From IMG/VR virus record IMGVR_UViG_3300034095_000928, positions 1 to 58,855 of that record: 58,855 bases of DNA. The stretch is one strand, 5' to 3'. Position 1 is the stretch's first letter. The number at the start of each line of letters is the position of its first letter. Made by a program: the position numbers and the translations under genes. Under the pieces are notes generated by a model that saw only the letters and a program-made list of their open reading frames with translations, was not told where the DNA came from and did no database searches. Positions 37,361 to 44,586 of this stretch are shown piece by piece. This DNA comes from a virus.

Positions 37361-37389
37361 AGCCGACACTTAAAAAAATGTCGGCTTAT
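37358..37389 (-). terminator. Rho-independent terminator after the tail sheath gene
   Basis: ATAAGCCGACA/TGTCGGCTTAT stem of 11 bp with a 10-base loop. On the minus strand the T run is in the loop and the distal arm leads straight into the late promoter of the next gene. Confidence 0.85.
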
Positions 37390-37400
37390 ATTACTTCTTA

Positions 37401-40400
37401 TTAAATATTCTCAAACGATGCTCCCGTCGGTGTAATATAGAATGTTATATCTATAAATTCTAACGACTTAGTTGGTTTAATGTAGATTTTACCTGTCATT
37501 TGGTTTCTATCTAAATCCGCAGTGTCTGAAGAAACTGTTACACGGAAATCGTATAAACCTCTATCTCTTCGGATAGCGTCCAATATTGGATTCACCGCAT
37601 TTAAGAAATCTTGTCTTACTTTATCATCGTTTTGTTCGAATAACAATCTCACCGAAACCGCTGAAATCAATTTACGAGCTTGTAATAACAATCTTCTTAC
37701 GTTTATTCTGTCAAGCGCTGACTCTTTAATTTGAAGAGTTTTATTACCCCAAATTACCGTACCAACATCTGAGAAGGTTGCGATTGGGTTAATTCTTCCT
37801 TTGTAAAGAACGTCTCTATCTTCTTGAGTCAGTTTCTTACGTGCTTTGATAGCACTAACTATACCTCTTGTGTAACCCGCAGCCGCGAACCAAGGGAACG
37901 CTACGTTATCGGTTAACGCTAAGTTTTTAGTTACTTCACCTGTTGGTGGTAAGTAGATTTGTGTATTATTAACAGTATCTCTTACTAAAATCCATGGGTA
38001 ATAAGTAGCCGTGTAGTTAGAGTCAACTCCCGCAGTTTCTAAATTATCTACCGCCTCTTGTGGTAAAATCATATCAATTGGGTCACCTAATGATGGTGTA
38101 AACAAGTTATAATCAGGTGTTGTTGTAATATAAACAGAATCCGCTCTATCAAACTCAATCATTTCGACTGCACTTCCAACCAAGTCTGAGTTATTTACAT
38201 AATCAATACCAGGTGTTACAAATACGTTGATGTTAACCGCTTCAGGATTAGAGAATGTTTGAATCCCTAATAAGTAAGCGTAGTAGTCAGTATTTGCGTA
38301 ATCAACTCTGTTTTGACCAACAGTAATTTGTTTAAATGCACCCCAACCTGTTGCCGTAGGATATTTTAATGTTGGACAAGAACCTTTTAAGTAACCTGTT
38401 CTACCTAACACATATCTGTCAGAGTTTGTTCTATATTCTCTATAGATATCCCATCCGTCAAACCCTCCACTAACTAAGAAAGAGAATTTTCTAGCATATA
38501 ATCTGTAGTATGGGTTATTTTCATCGTCAGGGTCTGAACTAAATTCTGCATCACCACAAACGAATTCAGGAGTACCACTTGTTGAAAACGCGTTTGGTAT
38601 TGTTATAACGATAGCGTTTTTATCCATATGGAATCCTTTAGTTCTATAAGACCATTCAGGACCTGTAACCGCATCACATACTGATGTGCTTGGTATTTGT
38701 TTACCTTTATATTGGTAGAAATCTGTGTCAATACCAACAGTATCTGAGATACCTAAGTAAGTTCTTCTAATATTGTCACCAGAACTTCTTGAAACTGCGT
38801 TCGCACCTGTTGATAAACCAAATGGTGGGTCAAAAACAACTTCACCTGGAAAATCGTATTTAGATTTAATTAATGGGAATGGTGAACGACTTCCAGCGTA
38901 TTCTCTTGTTGTGAATCCTTTGAATCCACATGGTAATGCGTCAATCGGTGCGTCTTCATTAAGTTCAATCATTAAATATTTTGAATTCAATTGGTATTCA
39001 CCATCAGATGTTCCAACTTTTTTACCAATGTAATTGTTATCATTTGGGTTCATATTACAGTTAGTGAATTTCTCAATAACTACAGGGTTATTATCAGTAT
39101 CGAAGAAATCTCTAACTAATACGTCAAATGTTCCGTTGTTAAATGAGATATTCGAGATAGAAATTTTTACTTCTGTATTAGCGTCTTCACCATCAGAAAT
39201 TGTAACAAATTTAAATAAGTCAAATACTTTAGAACCTCTCAACTCAGAAACAACCCATGGGGATACTGGTGATTGGTATTTCTCTAAATAGAAACCGATT
39301 GAACTATTACTTTCACTTCTTGCGGAATCTAATGCGTTTAATTCACAACTTAAACCTCTAACATAACCTTTTCTATATGCGTTAATTAATAAAGTTGCGT
39401 ATGACTCCTCAACAAATAATGGAATAGATTCTCTGTCTTTACCAAAATTCGATTTACCAAAAACTTTACTAATGTATTTTGAATCTGAAGTAGATAATGA
39501 AGTCTCGAAGAATAAATTAGTTCCGTCCGCTTTAGTAACATTTAAACCAAACGTTGAGAATGGGTTTTTAGTAACACCTGAATAACCACCTGTACATACC
39601 ATACCAACATCTGTTAAACCTGATACTTCATAAACCGCACCATTGTCACTACCATAAGTTGCTAAACCTCTTGAACGCATTGTTGCGATAACTAAATCAT
39701 CGTAATCAGTGTACGCAGTTCCTGAGTAAACATAAACTCTACCCACTAAAGTACCTGTATAACAATGAACAGGTTTTGCGGTTGTAGTAGTTGTAGTTGT
39801 TGTTGGAACAGGTGTAACACATGGATTTGTTGTTGTTGTAGTTGTTGTTGGATTAATTATTGTTGTTGTAGTTGTAACAGGTATTAATGATAAAGTTGTA
39901 ACAAATGACCAAAAAGAATAACCTGTATAAGACCCACTACCGATATTATCAAATAATGCGTAGTACCAAGAATCATTTTGAGGTGCCGTGTAAACCGCAC
40001 TTAACGAATCAATACCGTCAACATCAAATACGTTAGTTGAACCAGTGAATGCTGATAAAGTAACATAGTCAGAATGAGGTATAGTACCATAATAATTAAT
40101 TGAACTTAATTCTGTTGTTGGTTCATTTAATATATTAAAAATTTGTAGTTTAATATCAGTATTTAATGTTGAAATACTATTATCAAAATTTTCATACGGT
40201 AAATTAAGTTTAGATGCAATTTCATCAGGAAATTGTGTTGGGTCTAAGAACGTGATACCGTCAATACTATTATTACATCCTGAGAAATCAATTGCAAAAT
40301 CAATCGTTTTGAAATCGACACATTCTGTAACACAATCAACTGTTGTTGCACTTTCACAAAAGAAATCAACTGTTGTTTTATCAACGTTTGCTTTGGTTGT

Positions 40401-40730
40401 TATAGACCATGAAGGTCCCGCGTCGTACCCCGATAATCCTAATATTCTAGTAACGAACAATTGATTAGATTGTTGTAAATAAGATTTCGCAATGTAAGAC
40501 GCTTCATACTTAGGGATTTGTGTATTCACAAATTTTTCAGGAGATGTTCCCCCAAAGTAAGATGTAAACTCATCAAAGTTAGTGATAAAAATAGGTTCGA
40601 AAGCTGGACCTTTTAAAGTTTCACCTACGATACCTAATGTAGTAACACCAACACTTTGAGCTACAAAACTCAAATCGACCTCGGATGTGTAAACCCCAGG
40701 TGATACGAATACTTTACTGTTTGTCGCCAT
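37401..40730 (-). CDS. gp18: Tail sheath protein, T4 gp18-like, with poly-Thr insertion
   Basis: Contractile sheath subunit. It starts VFVSPGVYTSEVDLSFVAQSVGVTTLGIVGETLKGPAF, the canonical sheath N-terminus. The C-terminal third has the conserved core: NPIATFSDVGTVIWGNKTLQ, then an NVRRLLLQARKLI segment, LFEQNDDKVRQDFLNAVNPIL and a YDFRVTVSSDTADLDRNQM segment. The length of 1109 aa is far above T4 gp18 (659 aa); the excess lies in a large insertion. At about residues 283-320 this insertion carries runs of 5 to 8 threonines broken by NP/CVTPVP, like a mucin-type stalk. The insertion domains would project from the sheath surface. Confidence 0.95.
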   Translation of the reverse strand: MATNSKVFVSPGVYTSEVDLSFVAQSVGVTTLGIVGETLKGPAFEPIFITNFDEFTSYFGGTSPEKFVNTQIPKYEASYIAKSYLQQSNQLFVTRILGLSGYDAGPSWSITTKANVDKTTVDFFCESATTVDCVTECVDFKTIDFAIDFSGCNNSIDGITFLDPTQFPDEIASKLNLPYENFDNSISTLNTDIKLQIFNILNEPTTELSSINYYGTIPHSDYVTLSAFTGSTNVFDVDGIDSLSAVYTAPQNDSWYYALFDNIGSGSYTGYSFWSFVTTLSLIPVTTTTTIINPTTTTTTTNPCVTPVPTTTTTTTTAKPVHCYTGTLVGRVYVYSGTAYTDYDDLVIATMRSRGLATYGSDNGAVYEVSGLTDVGMVCTGGYSGVTKNPFSTFGLNVTKADGTNLFFETSLSTSDSKYISKVFGKSNFGKDRESIPLFVEESYATLLINAYRKGYVRGLSCELNALDSARSESNSSIGFYLEKYQSPVSPWVVSELRGSKVFDLFKFVTISDGEDANTEVKISISNISFNNGTFDVLVRDFFDTDNNPVVIEKFTNCNMNPNDNNYIGKKVGTSDGEYQLNSKYLMIELNEDAPIDALPCGFKGFTTREYAGSRSPFPLIKSKYDFPGEVVFDPPFGLSTGANAVSRSSGDNIRRTYLGISDTVGIDTDFYQYKGKQIPSTSVCDAVTGPEWSYRTKGFHMDKNAIVITIPNAFSTSGTPEFVCGDAEFSSDPDDENNPYYRLYARKFSFLVSGGFDGWDIYREYRTNSDRYVLGRTGYLKGSCPTLKYPTATGWGAFKQITVGQNRVDYANTDYYAYLLGIQTFSNPEAVNINVFVTPGIDYVNNSDLVGSAVEMIEFDRADSVYITTTPDYNLFTPSLGDPIDMILPQEAVDNLETAGVDSNYTATYYPWILVRDTVNNTQIYLPPTGEVTKNLALTDNVAFPWFAAAGYTRGIVSAIKARKKLTQEDRDVLYKGRINPIATFSDVGTVIWGNKTLQIKESALDRINVRRLLLQARKLISAVSVRLLFEQNDDKVRQDFLNAVNPILDAIRRDRGLYDFRVTVSSDTADLDRNQMTGKIYIKPTKSLEFIDITFYITPTGASFENI
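39777..39880 (-). repeat. Low-complexity Thr-codon repeat inside the sheath gene
   Basis: Imperfect runs of ACA/ACT/ACC codons (plus-strand gttgtagttgtt pattern) encode three poly-Thr tracts of 5-8 residues. The same type of run occurs in the 222-aa protein at 52583-53251. Confidence 0.8.
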
Positions 40731-40768
40731 TATTTTTTGGTTTTTTTATTTGTTTAATTTATTTTATT

Positions 40769-40776
40769 GATAAATA
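40769..40776 (-). promoter_or_regulatory. Late-promoter-like motif for the tail sheath gene
   Basis: TATTTATC on the minus strand, preceded by GAA, 38 bases before the sheath ATG and just after the gp15 terminator. It has one mismatch to TATTTATA. Confidence 0.5.
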
Positions 40777-40788
40777 TTCTGAAAAAAA

Positions 40789-40807
40789 CCAAAGTGCTTT
40801 ACTTTGT
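40789..40807 (-). terminator. Terminator after the gp15 operon
   Basis: CAAAGT/ACTTTG stem with a 5-base loop, followed on the minus strand by GGTTTTTTT. Minus transcription from gp15 must run antisense through the small plus-strand regulator gene to reach it. Confidence 0.65.
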
Positions 40808-40813
40808 AGGAAG

Positions 40814-40821
40814 TATTTATA
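40814..40821 (+). promoter_or_regulatory. Late-promoter motif facing the small plus-strand regulator
   Basis: TATTTATA on the plus strand, 34 bases before the ATG at 40856, with an 18-bp palindrome between motif and gene. Confidence 0.5.
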
Positions 40822-40826
40822 AATTA

Positions 40827-40850
40827 GGTAGAATATATTCTGCCTTTTTT
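40827..40850 (+). promoter_or_regulatory. 18-bp near-perfect palindrome followed by T6: operator or attenuator
   Basis: GGTAGAATATATTCTGCC (40827-40844) is a dyad with a single mismatched pair position, placed between the TATTTATA motif and the ribbon-helix-helix gene. As DNA it could be an autoregulatory operator, since such regulators bind short palindromes. As RNA it folds into a 7-bp stem with a TATA loop followed by six T residues, resembling a leader terminator. The sequence alone cannot decide between the two. Confidence 0.55.
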
Positions 40851-40855
40851 CTACT

Positions 40856-41020
40856 ATGGAAAATGAAGGGAAAGAGATAAAAAATTTAAAGATTTCGAAA
40901 GAGGCACACGATGTCCTAAAGAAGTATTGTGAGAAACGTGGTATTAAAATTTACAGGTTTCTTGAAAAGTTAATAATGGATAAGTGTAAAGATTCTAAAG
41001 ATATCTATGGGGAGAATTAA
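40856..41020 (+). CDS. Small ribbon-helix-helix-type DNA-binding protein (54 aa)
   Basis: An ATG frame of 54 codons reading MENEGKEIKNLKISKEAHDV... The segment NLKISKEAHDVLKKYCEKRG (beta strand with alternating residues, then helix), followed by IKIYRFLEKLIMDKC (second helix), fits the Arc/MetJ/CopG ribbon-helix-helix pattern: a transcriptional repressor or modulator binding DNA as a dimer. It is the only plus-strand gene between the minus-strand sheath and gp15 genes; its TAA overlaps the gp15 stop codon tail to tail. A late motif and palindrome lie upstream, suggesting autoregulation. The coding potential is supported by the conserved pattern, though the gene is short. Confidence 0.7.
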   Translation: MENEGKEIKNLKISKEAHDVLKKYCEKRGIKIYRFLEKLIMDKCKDSKDIYGEN

Positions 41021-42054
41021 AGTAGTGTACTATTTAACTCAATAATACCTTCCTTAGTATCGTCGTATTTAACAACTTCAATTCGTAATCTATCACCTGT
41101 GTTTATTTGTATTACAGATAAATCACTACCGTAATAATCATCATTAATATAAACATCAAATGAGTCTATATTTGAAAGATTACCGATATTAATATCCACT
41201 CTATAATTAAATAATTCAGTTAATATATTATTACCAACAACAAATAATGCGTTAGTTGATAAACTATCAGGGTTTGTATTTTCGTGTTTAGCTTTTTTAC
41301 TTTTATTAGTCGATATCTCTAATACTTGTAATACCCTCGATATACCAGGTGACACCTCAAACTCATCTTCATCAATTAAAAACCCTAACATTGTGAATTC
41401 ATAACTTTGAACATAATACTTTCTTTTTTCGATATCATTAACCGACTCGTCAGTAATACCATTCATTATTATTGGAATGTAATGACCTTTTATATTGGTA
41501 TAAGCTTGTCTTGATGAAAATTTCTCTAAAACAATTTGATTAAATTTATTTAATTCCCTCATTCTATTACAAACAATCTTAACTTGGAATGTTATATCTA
41601 CAGGAACAGGTTGTGGTATTTTATAAATGTCCAGACCATTTCTTTGTCCATCCCAAGTAGGTACTTGAGCGTAAAAAAAATGTTTTCGGTTTGGTATTGT
41701 ATAAACAGTTGACGGGTTTGTCCCGTATTTAACTTCAGGAACTCTAACAATTGTGATAAATGGGGGTTCTACGTTTTTGTCGATATTTTGAATATCCCAA
41801 GTTTGGGCAAACTGAGCCCAATTTTGTGTGGTTATTAAAATATCAATCATGGGGATTATTTTACCTGAAACAATAGTTTTCAAATCTGTTTTAACAAATT
41901 CTATCATACCACCATCCAAATCGGCATGAAGTATTGATTTAGGAAGGTAAGTACCGTCTCTATTAATTTTTTCAAGTAACTCCTCTCTTCTCGGATACCC
42001 AACTTTCTCATCCGTTAATGGGATATGTTTCTTTATTTTTTTAGGTAACGCCAT
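41017..42054 (-). CDS. gp15: Tail terminator / sheath stabiliser, T4 gp15-like
   Basis: Gp15 caps the contracted or extended tail and joins it to the neck. The central part, P-VPVDITFQVKIVCNRMRELNKF, then NQIVLEKFSSRQAYTNIKGHY and IPIIMNG, then RKYYVQSYEFTMLGFLIDEDE, parallels the T4 gp15 pattern (P-I-x-Y-x-L-x-I-x-x-R...IVEQILPYF...RRRIEWSLTFEVNGW). At 345 aa it is longer than T4 gp15 (272 aa), with an N-terminal basic extension and a C-terminal beta domain after a K-rich linker. It directly follows the zinc-ribbon gene without a gap. It is the last gene of the neck operon before the sheath gene, consistent with T4 order. Confidence 0.75.
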   Translation of the reverse strand: MALPKKIKKHIPLTDEKVGYPRREELLEKINRDGTYLPKSILHADLDGGMIEFVKTDLKTIVSGKIIPMIDILITTQNWAQFAQTWDIQNIDKNVEPPFITIVRVPEVKYGTNPSTVYTIPNRKHFFYAQVPTWDGQRNGLDIYKIPQPVPVDITFQVKIVCNRMRELNKFNQIVLEKFSSRQAYTNIKGHYIPIIMNGITDESVNDIEKRKYYVQSYEFTMLGFLIDEDEFEVSPGISRVLQVLEISTNKSKKAKHENTNPDSLSTNALFVVGNNILTELFNYRVDINIGNLSNIDSFDVYINDDYYGSDLSVIQINTGDRLRIEVVKYDDTKEGIIELNSTLL

Positions 42055-42213
42055 TTATTTTTTTTCATTATTATGTCTACATTTATGACAAATATACGGG
42101 TCATCACCACCCTCGTCTAAACTCCAATTCCAATTACATTTATCACAAAAAACTTCGTTATCAATAACATGTTCAATTAGTTTTAGTTGTTCTTCAGTTA
42201 TAATCAGTTTCAT
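42055..42213 (-). CDS. Small zinc-ribbon protein (52 aa)
   Basis: A short gene with ATG at 42213 overlapping the upstream TGA (ATGA) and TAA at 42057-42055, immediately before the gp15 ATG. The protein begins MKLIITEEQLKLIEHVIDNE and then has F-C-D-K-C followed 16 residues later by I-C-H-K-C, two CxxC knuckles that would bind one zinc ion; an aromatic NWNW segment lies between. The tight overlaps and the four-cysteine pattern argue that it is a real gene. Function is unknown: a virion-joining or regulatory protein in the neck operon. The ITE near the N-terminus resembles T4-like prohead protease sites. Confidence 0.75.
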   Translation of the reverse strand: MKLIITEEQLKLIEHVIDNEVFCDKCNWNWSLDEGGDDPYICHKCRHNNEKK

Positions 42214-42725
42214 AATCCTTTAAATTCATTTGGTCCAACAGGTGATGCCATAATGGTTCTATAAAATGGTTTATAACCACCATAAGTATGTTTATTATCA
42301 GAAACAACACGACCATCATTATTTACGGTATAGTATCTAACTAATGATTCAGTTTCATAATAACCAAGGTAATCTCCGTACTCAATATCAATACCCAATT
42401 CATCCAATTGTTTTTGATAAACGGAAACACGAATGTTACCAGGTTCAAATTGTTCAATTTTAGAAGTGGCAACATTTTTATTTTCGGGGGCCATAATTTG
42501 AATATACGCTTTAAATTCTATTGGTGGTAAAAACTTAATACCATCACTAACGGTTTCACCATAAACATTGTCGGTTATGGTTTTTTGTTTGTCAATTCTA
42601 TATAACACCACTGTAAAGTTTAAGTCACCATGTAACCATTCTTCACCCATAGATATATCTAAGTCGAAATCTTCCGCACCGAAAAATTTACCTAATCTTG
42701 TTATTGGAACTTTATTATTTGACAT
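42210..42725 (-). CDS. Putative neck / head-tail connector protein, possibly T4 gp14-like
   Basis: 171 aa, soluble, strand-rich. The region LYRIDKQKTITDNVYGETVSDGIKFLPPIEFKAYIQI, then KIEQFEPGNIRVSVYQKQLDELGIDIEYGDYL is reminiscent of gp14-type neck proteins: a Y-G-E motif, an I-E-F strand, then a V-S-x-x-x-x strand and later D-Y-L-x-Y. It is shorter than T4 gp14 (256 aa). The context (operon with gp15, divergent from a cluster with gp13) supports a neck role. Assignment is tentative. Confidence 0.6.
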   Translation of the reverse strand: MSNNKVPITRLGKFFGAEDFDLDISMGEEWLHGDLNFTVVLYRIDKQKTITDNVYGETVSDGIKFLPPIEFKAYIQIMAPENKNVATSKIEQFEPGNIRVSVYQKQLDELGIDIEYGDYLGYYETESLVRYYTVNNDGRVVSDNKHTYGGYKPFYRTIMASPVGPNEFKGL

Positions 42726-42728
42726 ATT

Positions 42729-42736
42729 GATAAATA
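42729..42736 (-). promoter_or_regulatory. Late-promoter-like motif for the neck operon
   Basis: TATTTATC on the minus strand only 3 bases before the ATG at 42725, so any transcript would be nearly leaderless. It lies in a 49-base divergent intergenic region with the SNF2 gene. Confidence 0.4.
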
Positions 42737-42752
42737 TCTTAATTATGATTAT

Positions 42753-42760
42753 TATTTATT
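42753..42760 (+). promoter_or_regulatory. Late-promoter-like motif for the SNF2 helicase gene
   Basis: TATTTATT on the plus strand, 14 bases before the TTG start at 42775; the spacing matches that at the SOD and gp13 genes and supports the choice of TTG. Confidence 0.5.
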
Positions 42761-42774
42761 AATATAATATAGTT

Positions 42775-44544
42775 TTGGAAAATAACGAAATAAAACTTAA
42801 TTTTGAAGTAATTGAAAGGAAAGCTCTTAATATATTGGAAGAATATAATGGTGCTAACAATTTTTTAATTAATTTAAAACAAAAATTCTTAACCAATAAG
42901 AATTTTGTTCCTACACGTTCACAATCAGATTACGTAATATCATACTCAGAAGTAACACCAAAAGTTGCTAAGAAATGGGTCGAAATCGACCCCTATTTTG
43001 CTAAGAAAATTTCTGATGAAAAATTGTATACAACTGTACCTAAAGAAATTTGGGTTGAGAAATTATTAGTTGAGAAAGATAAGGCTTACCATATTTGGGG
43101 TAAAGTATTTTCGGGTGAAACATTACACGACTTTTGGATGCCTAAGGGTGCGTTGATTAAAACACATACAACTGAAAAAGTGATAATTGATTATTCTAAG
43201 TACAGTAATAGACCACCATTAGAACATCAAAAAGAGGCGATTGAGAAATTAGTTGGTACGAGACGTTTTATTTTGGCTGATGATATGGGACTTGGTAAAA
43301 CCACAAGTACAATTATTGCTGCGTTAGAAACGGGGGTTAAAAAGATTTTAATAATTTGTCCTGCGTCTTTGAAAATAAACTGGATGAGGGAGATTGAGAA
43401 CTATACTGACAGAAGTATTTTCATTGCCGAGAATAAAAAATTCTCATTGGAACACGACTTTGTAATTGTTAACTATGATATTCTAAAAAACTTTCACGAA
43501 TTAAAAGGTAAGACAGATTCGTTAATCACTCAATTAAATCCTGAGTTGATTATTATTGATGAGGCTCATTATATCCAAAATGGACAAGCCCAAAGAACTA
43601 AATTGGTTAATCATTTTGTACTAAAAACAAAATATCTTTGGTTGTTGACGGGAACACCAATGACTTCAAGACCAATGAATTACTTTAATTTGTTAAATTT
43701 AATTGAAAGTCCTGTGGCTCAAAATTGGATGGCTTACGCTATTAGATATTGTCAAGGGTATCAATTTAACGCAGGTAAAAGAAAAGTTTGGAATGTTTCA
43801 GGGGCATCTAATTTGGAAGAATTGAGAGATAGAACATCAAGACAAGTTTTGAGACGATTAAAAACTGATGTATTAGATTTACCTGATAAAATTATTACAC
43901 CTGTTTACCTAAAACTTAAATCAAAAGAGTACGAAGCCATGATGGGGGAGTATTACAATTGGTATGAAAATAAAAAAGAAGAATCTTCATCATTAACAAT
44001 ACAATTTAGTAAGTTGATGAAGGTTAGACAAATAATTGCTGAAGAAAAAATAAATACAACTATAGAGTTAGCACAAAATATTATTGACCAAGATAAAAAA
44101 GTAATCATCTTCACAAATTTTACCGACACATTACAAAAAATATATCAACATTTTGGGAAAGATGCCGTTTATTTAGATGGTTCTTGTAGTAAACCTCATC
44201 GCCAACATGCGGTTGACCAATTCCAAGAGAACAATAAAATTAAAGTGTTTGTGGGGAATTTAAAAGCTGCGGGTGTCGGTATTACTCTCACCGCTGGTGA
44301 GGCTTGTATAATGAATGACTTATCATTTGTTCCATCGGACCACCAACAGGCTGAAGATAGAGCATACAGGTTCGGTCAAAAAAATTCAGTGTCCATTTAT
44401 TACCCAATATTTGAAAACTCTATCGAAGGTGCTATATACGATATTTTATCAAATAAGAAGAATATTATCGACACTGTTATGGGTGATAACATAGACCGTG
44501 GTGATATTGTTCAAGAAATAATGAATCGTATACTCATTAAGTGA
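42775..44544 (+). CDS. SNF2/SWI2-family helicase-like ATPase
   Basis: Superfamily 2 dsDNA translocase. Motif I is L-A-D-D-M-G-L-G-K-T (167-176), motif Ia ILIICPASLKINWMREI, motif II D262-E-A-H, motif III WLLTGTPM, motif IV/V VIIFTNFTD and KVFVGNLKAAGVGITLTAGE, and motif VI QAEDRAYRFGQ. These are hallmarks of SNF2 (SMARCAL1/HepA-like) proteins. SMARCAL1-type enzymes anneal and reverse forks; T4 uses the SF2 helicase UvsW (587 aa) for such work, and this 589-aa protein may take that place. The start is TTG, since no ATG precedes the conserved part and a stop lies just upstream. It is the first gene of the plus-strand block, behind a late-type motif. Confidence 0.92.
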   Translation: MENNEIKLNFEVIERKALNILEEYNGANNFLINLKQKFLTNKNFVPTRSQSDYVISYSEVTPKVAKKWVEIDPYFAKKISDEKLYTTVPKEIWVEKLLVEKDKAYHIWGKVFSGETLHDFWMPKGALIKTHTTEKVIIDYSKYSNRPPLEHQKEAIEKLVGTRRFILADDMGLGKTTSTIIAALETGVKKILIICPASLKINWMREIENYTDRSIFIAENKKFSLEHDFVIVNYDILKNFHELKGKTDSLITQLNPELIIIDEAHYIQNGQAQRTKLVNHFVLKTKYLWLLTGTPMTSRPMNYFNLLNLIESPVAQNWMAYAIRYCQGYQFNAGKRKVWNVSGASNLEELRDRTSRQVLRRLKTDVLDLPDKIITPVYLKLKSKEYEAMMGEYYNWYENKKEESSSLTIQFSKLMKVRQIIAEEKINTTIELAQNIIDQDKKVIIFTNFTDTLQKIYQHFGKDAVYLDGSCSKPHRQHAVDQFQENNKIKVFVGNLKAAGVGITLTAGEACIMNDLSFVPSDHQQAEDRAYRFGQKNSVSIYYPIFENSIEGAIYDILSNKKNIIDTVMGDNIDRGDIVQEIMNRILIK

Positions 44545-44562
44545 TATTTTAGTATTTCAGCT

Positions 44563-44570
44563 TATTTATA
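44563..44570 (+). promoter_or_regulatory. Late-promoter motif for the SOD-nuclease gene
   Basis: TATTTATA on the plus strand, 16 bases before the ATG at 44587, in the 42-base gap after the SNF2 stop. Confidence 0.65.
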
Positions 44571-44586
44571 GTATTATAATAAGATT

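Noticed and set aside
42719-42749. TTGACA-19-TATGAT as sigma70 promoter for the SNF2 gene
   Set aside because: Spacing is too long, and the TATTTATT motif at 42753 has the expected distance to the start.
42770-42777. TAGTTTTG as a Bacteroidota-type -7 box (TAnnTTTG)
   Set aside because: It overlaps the TTG start codon, so transcription would begin inside the gene.
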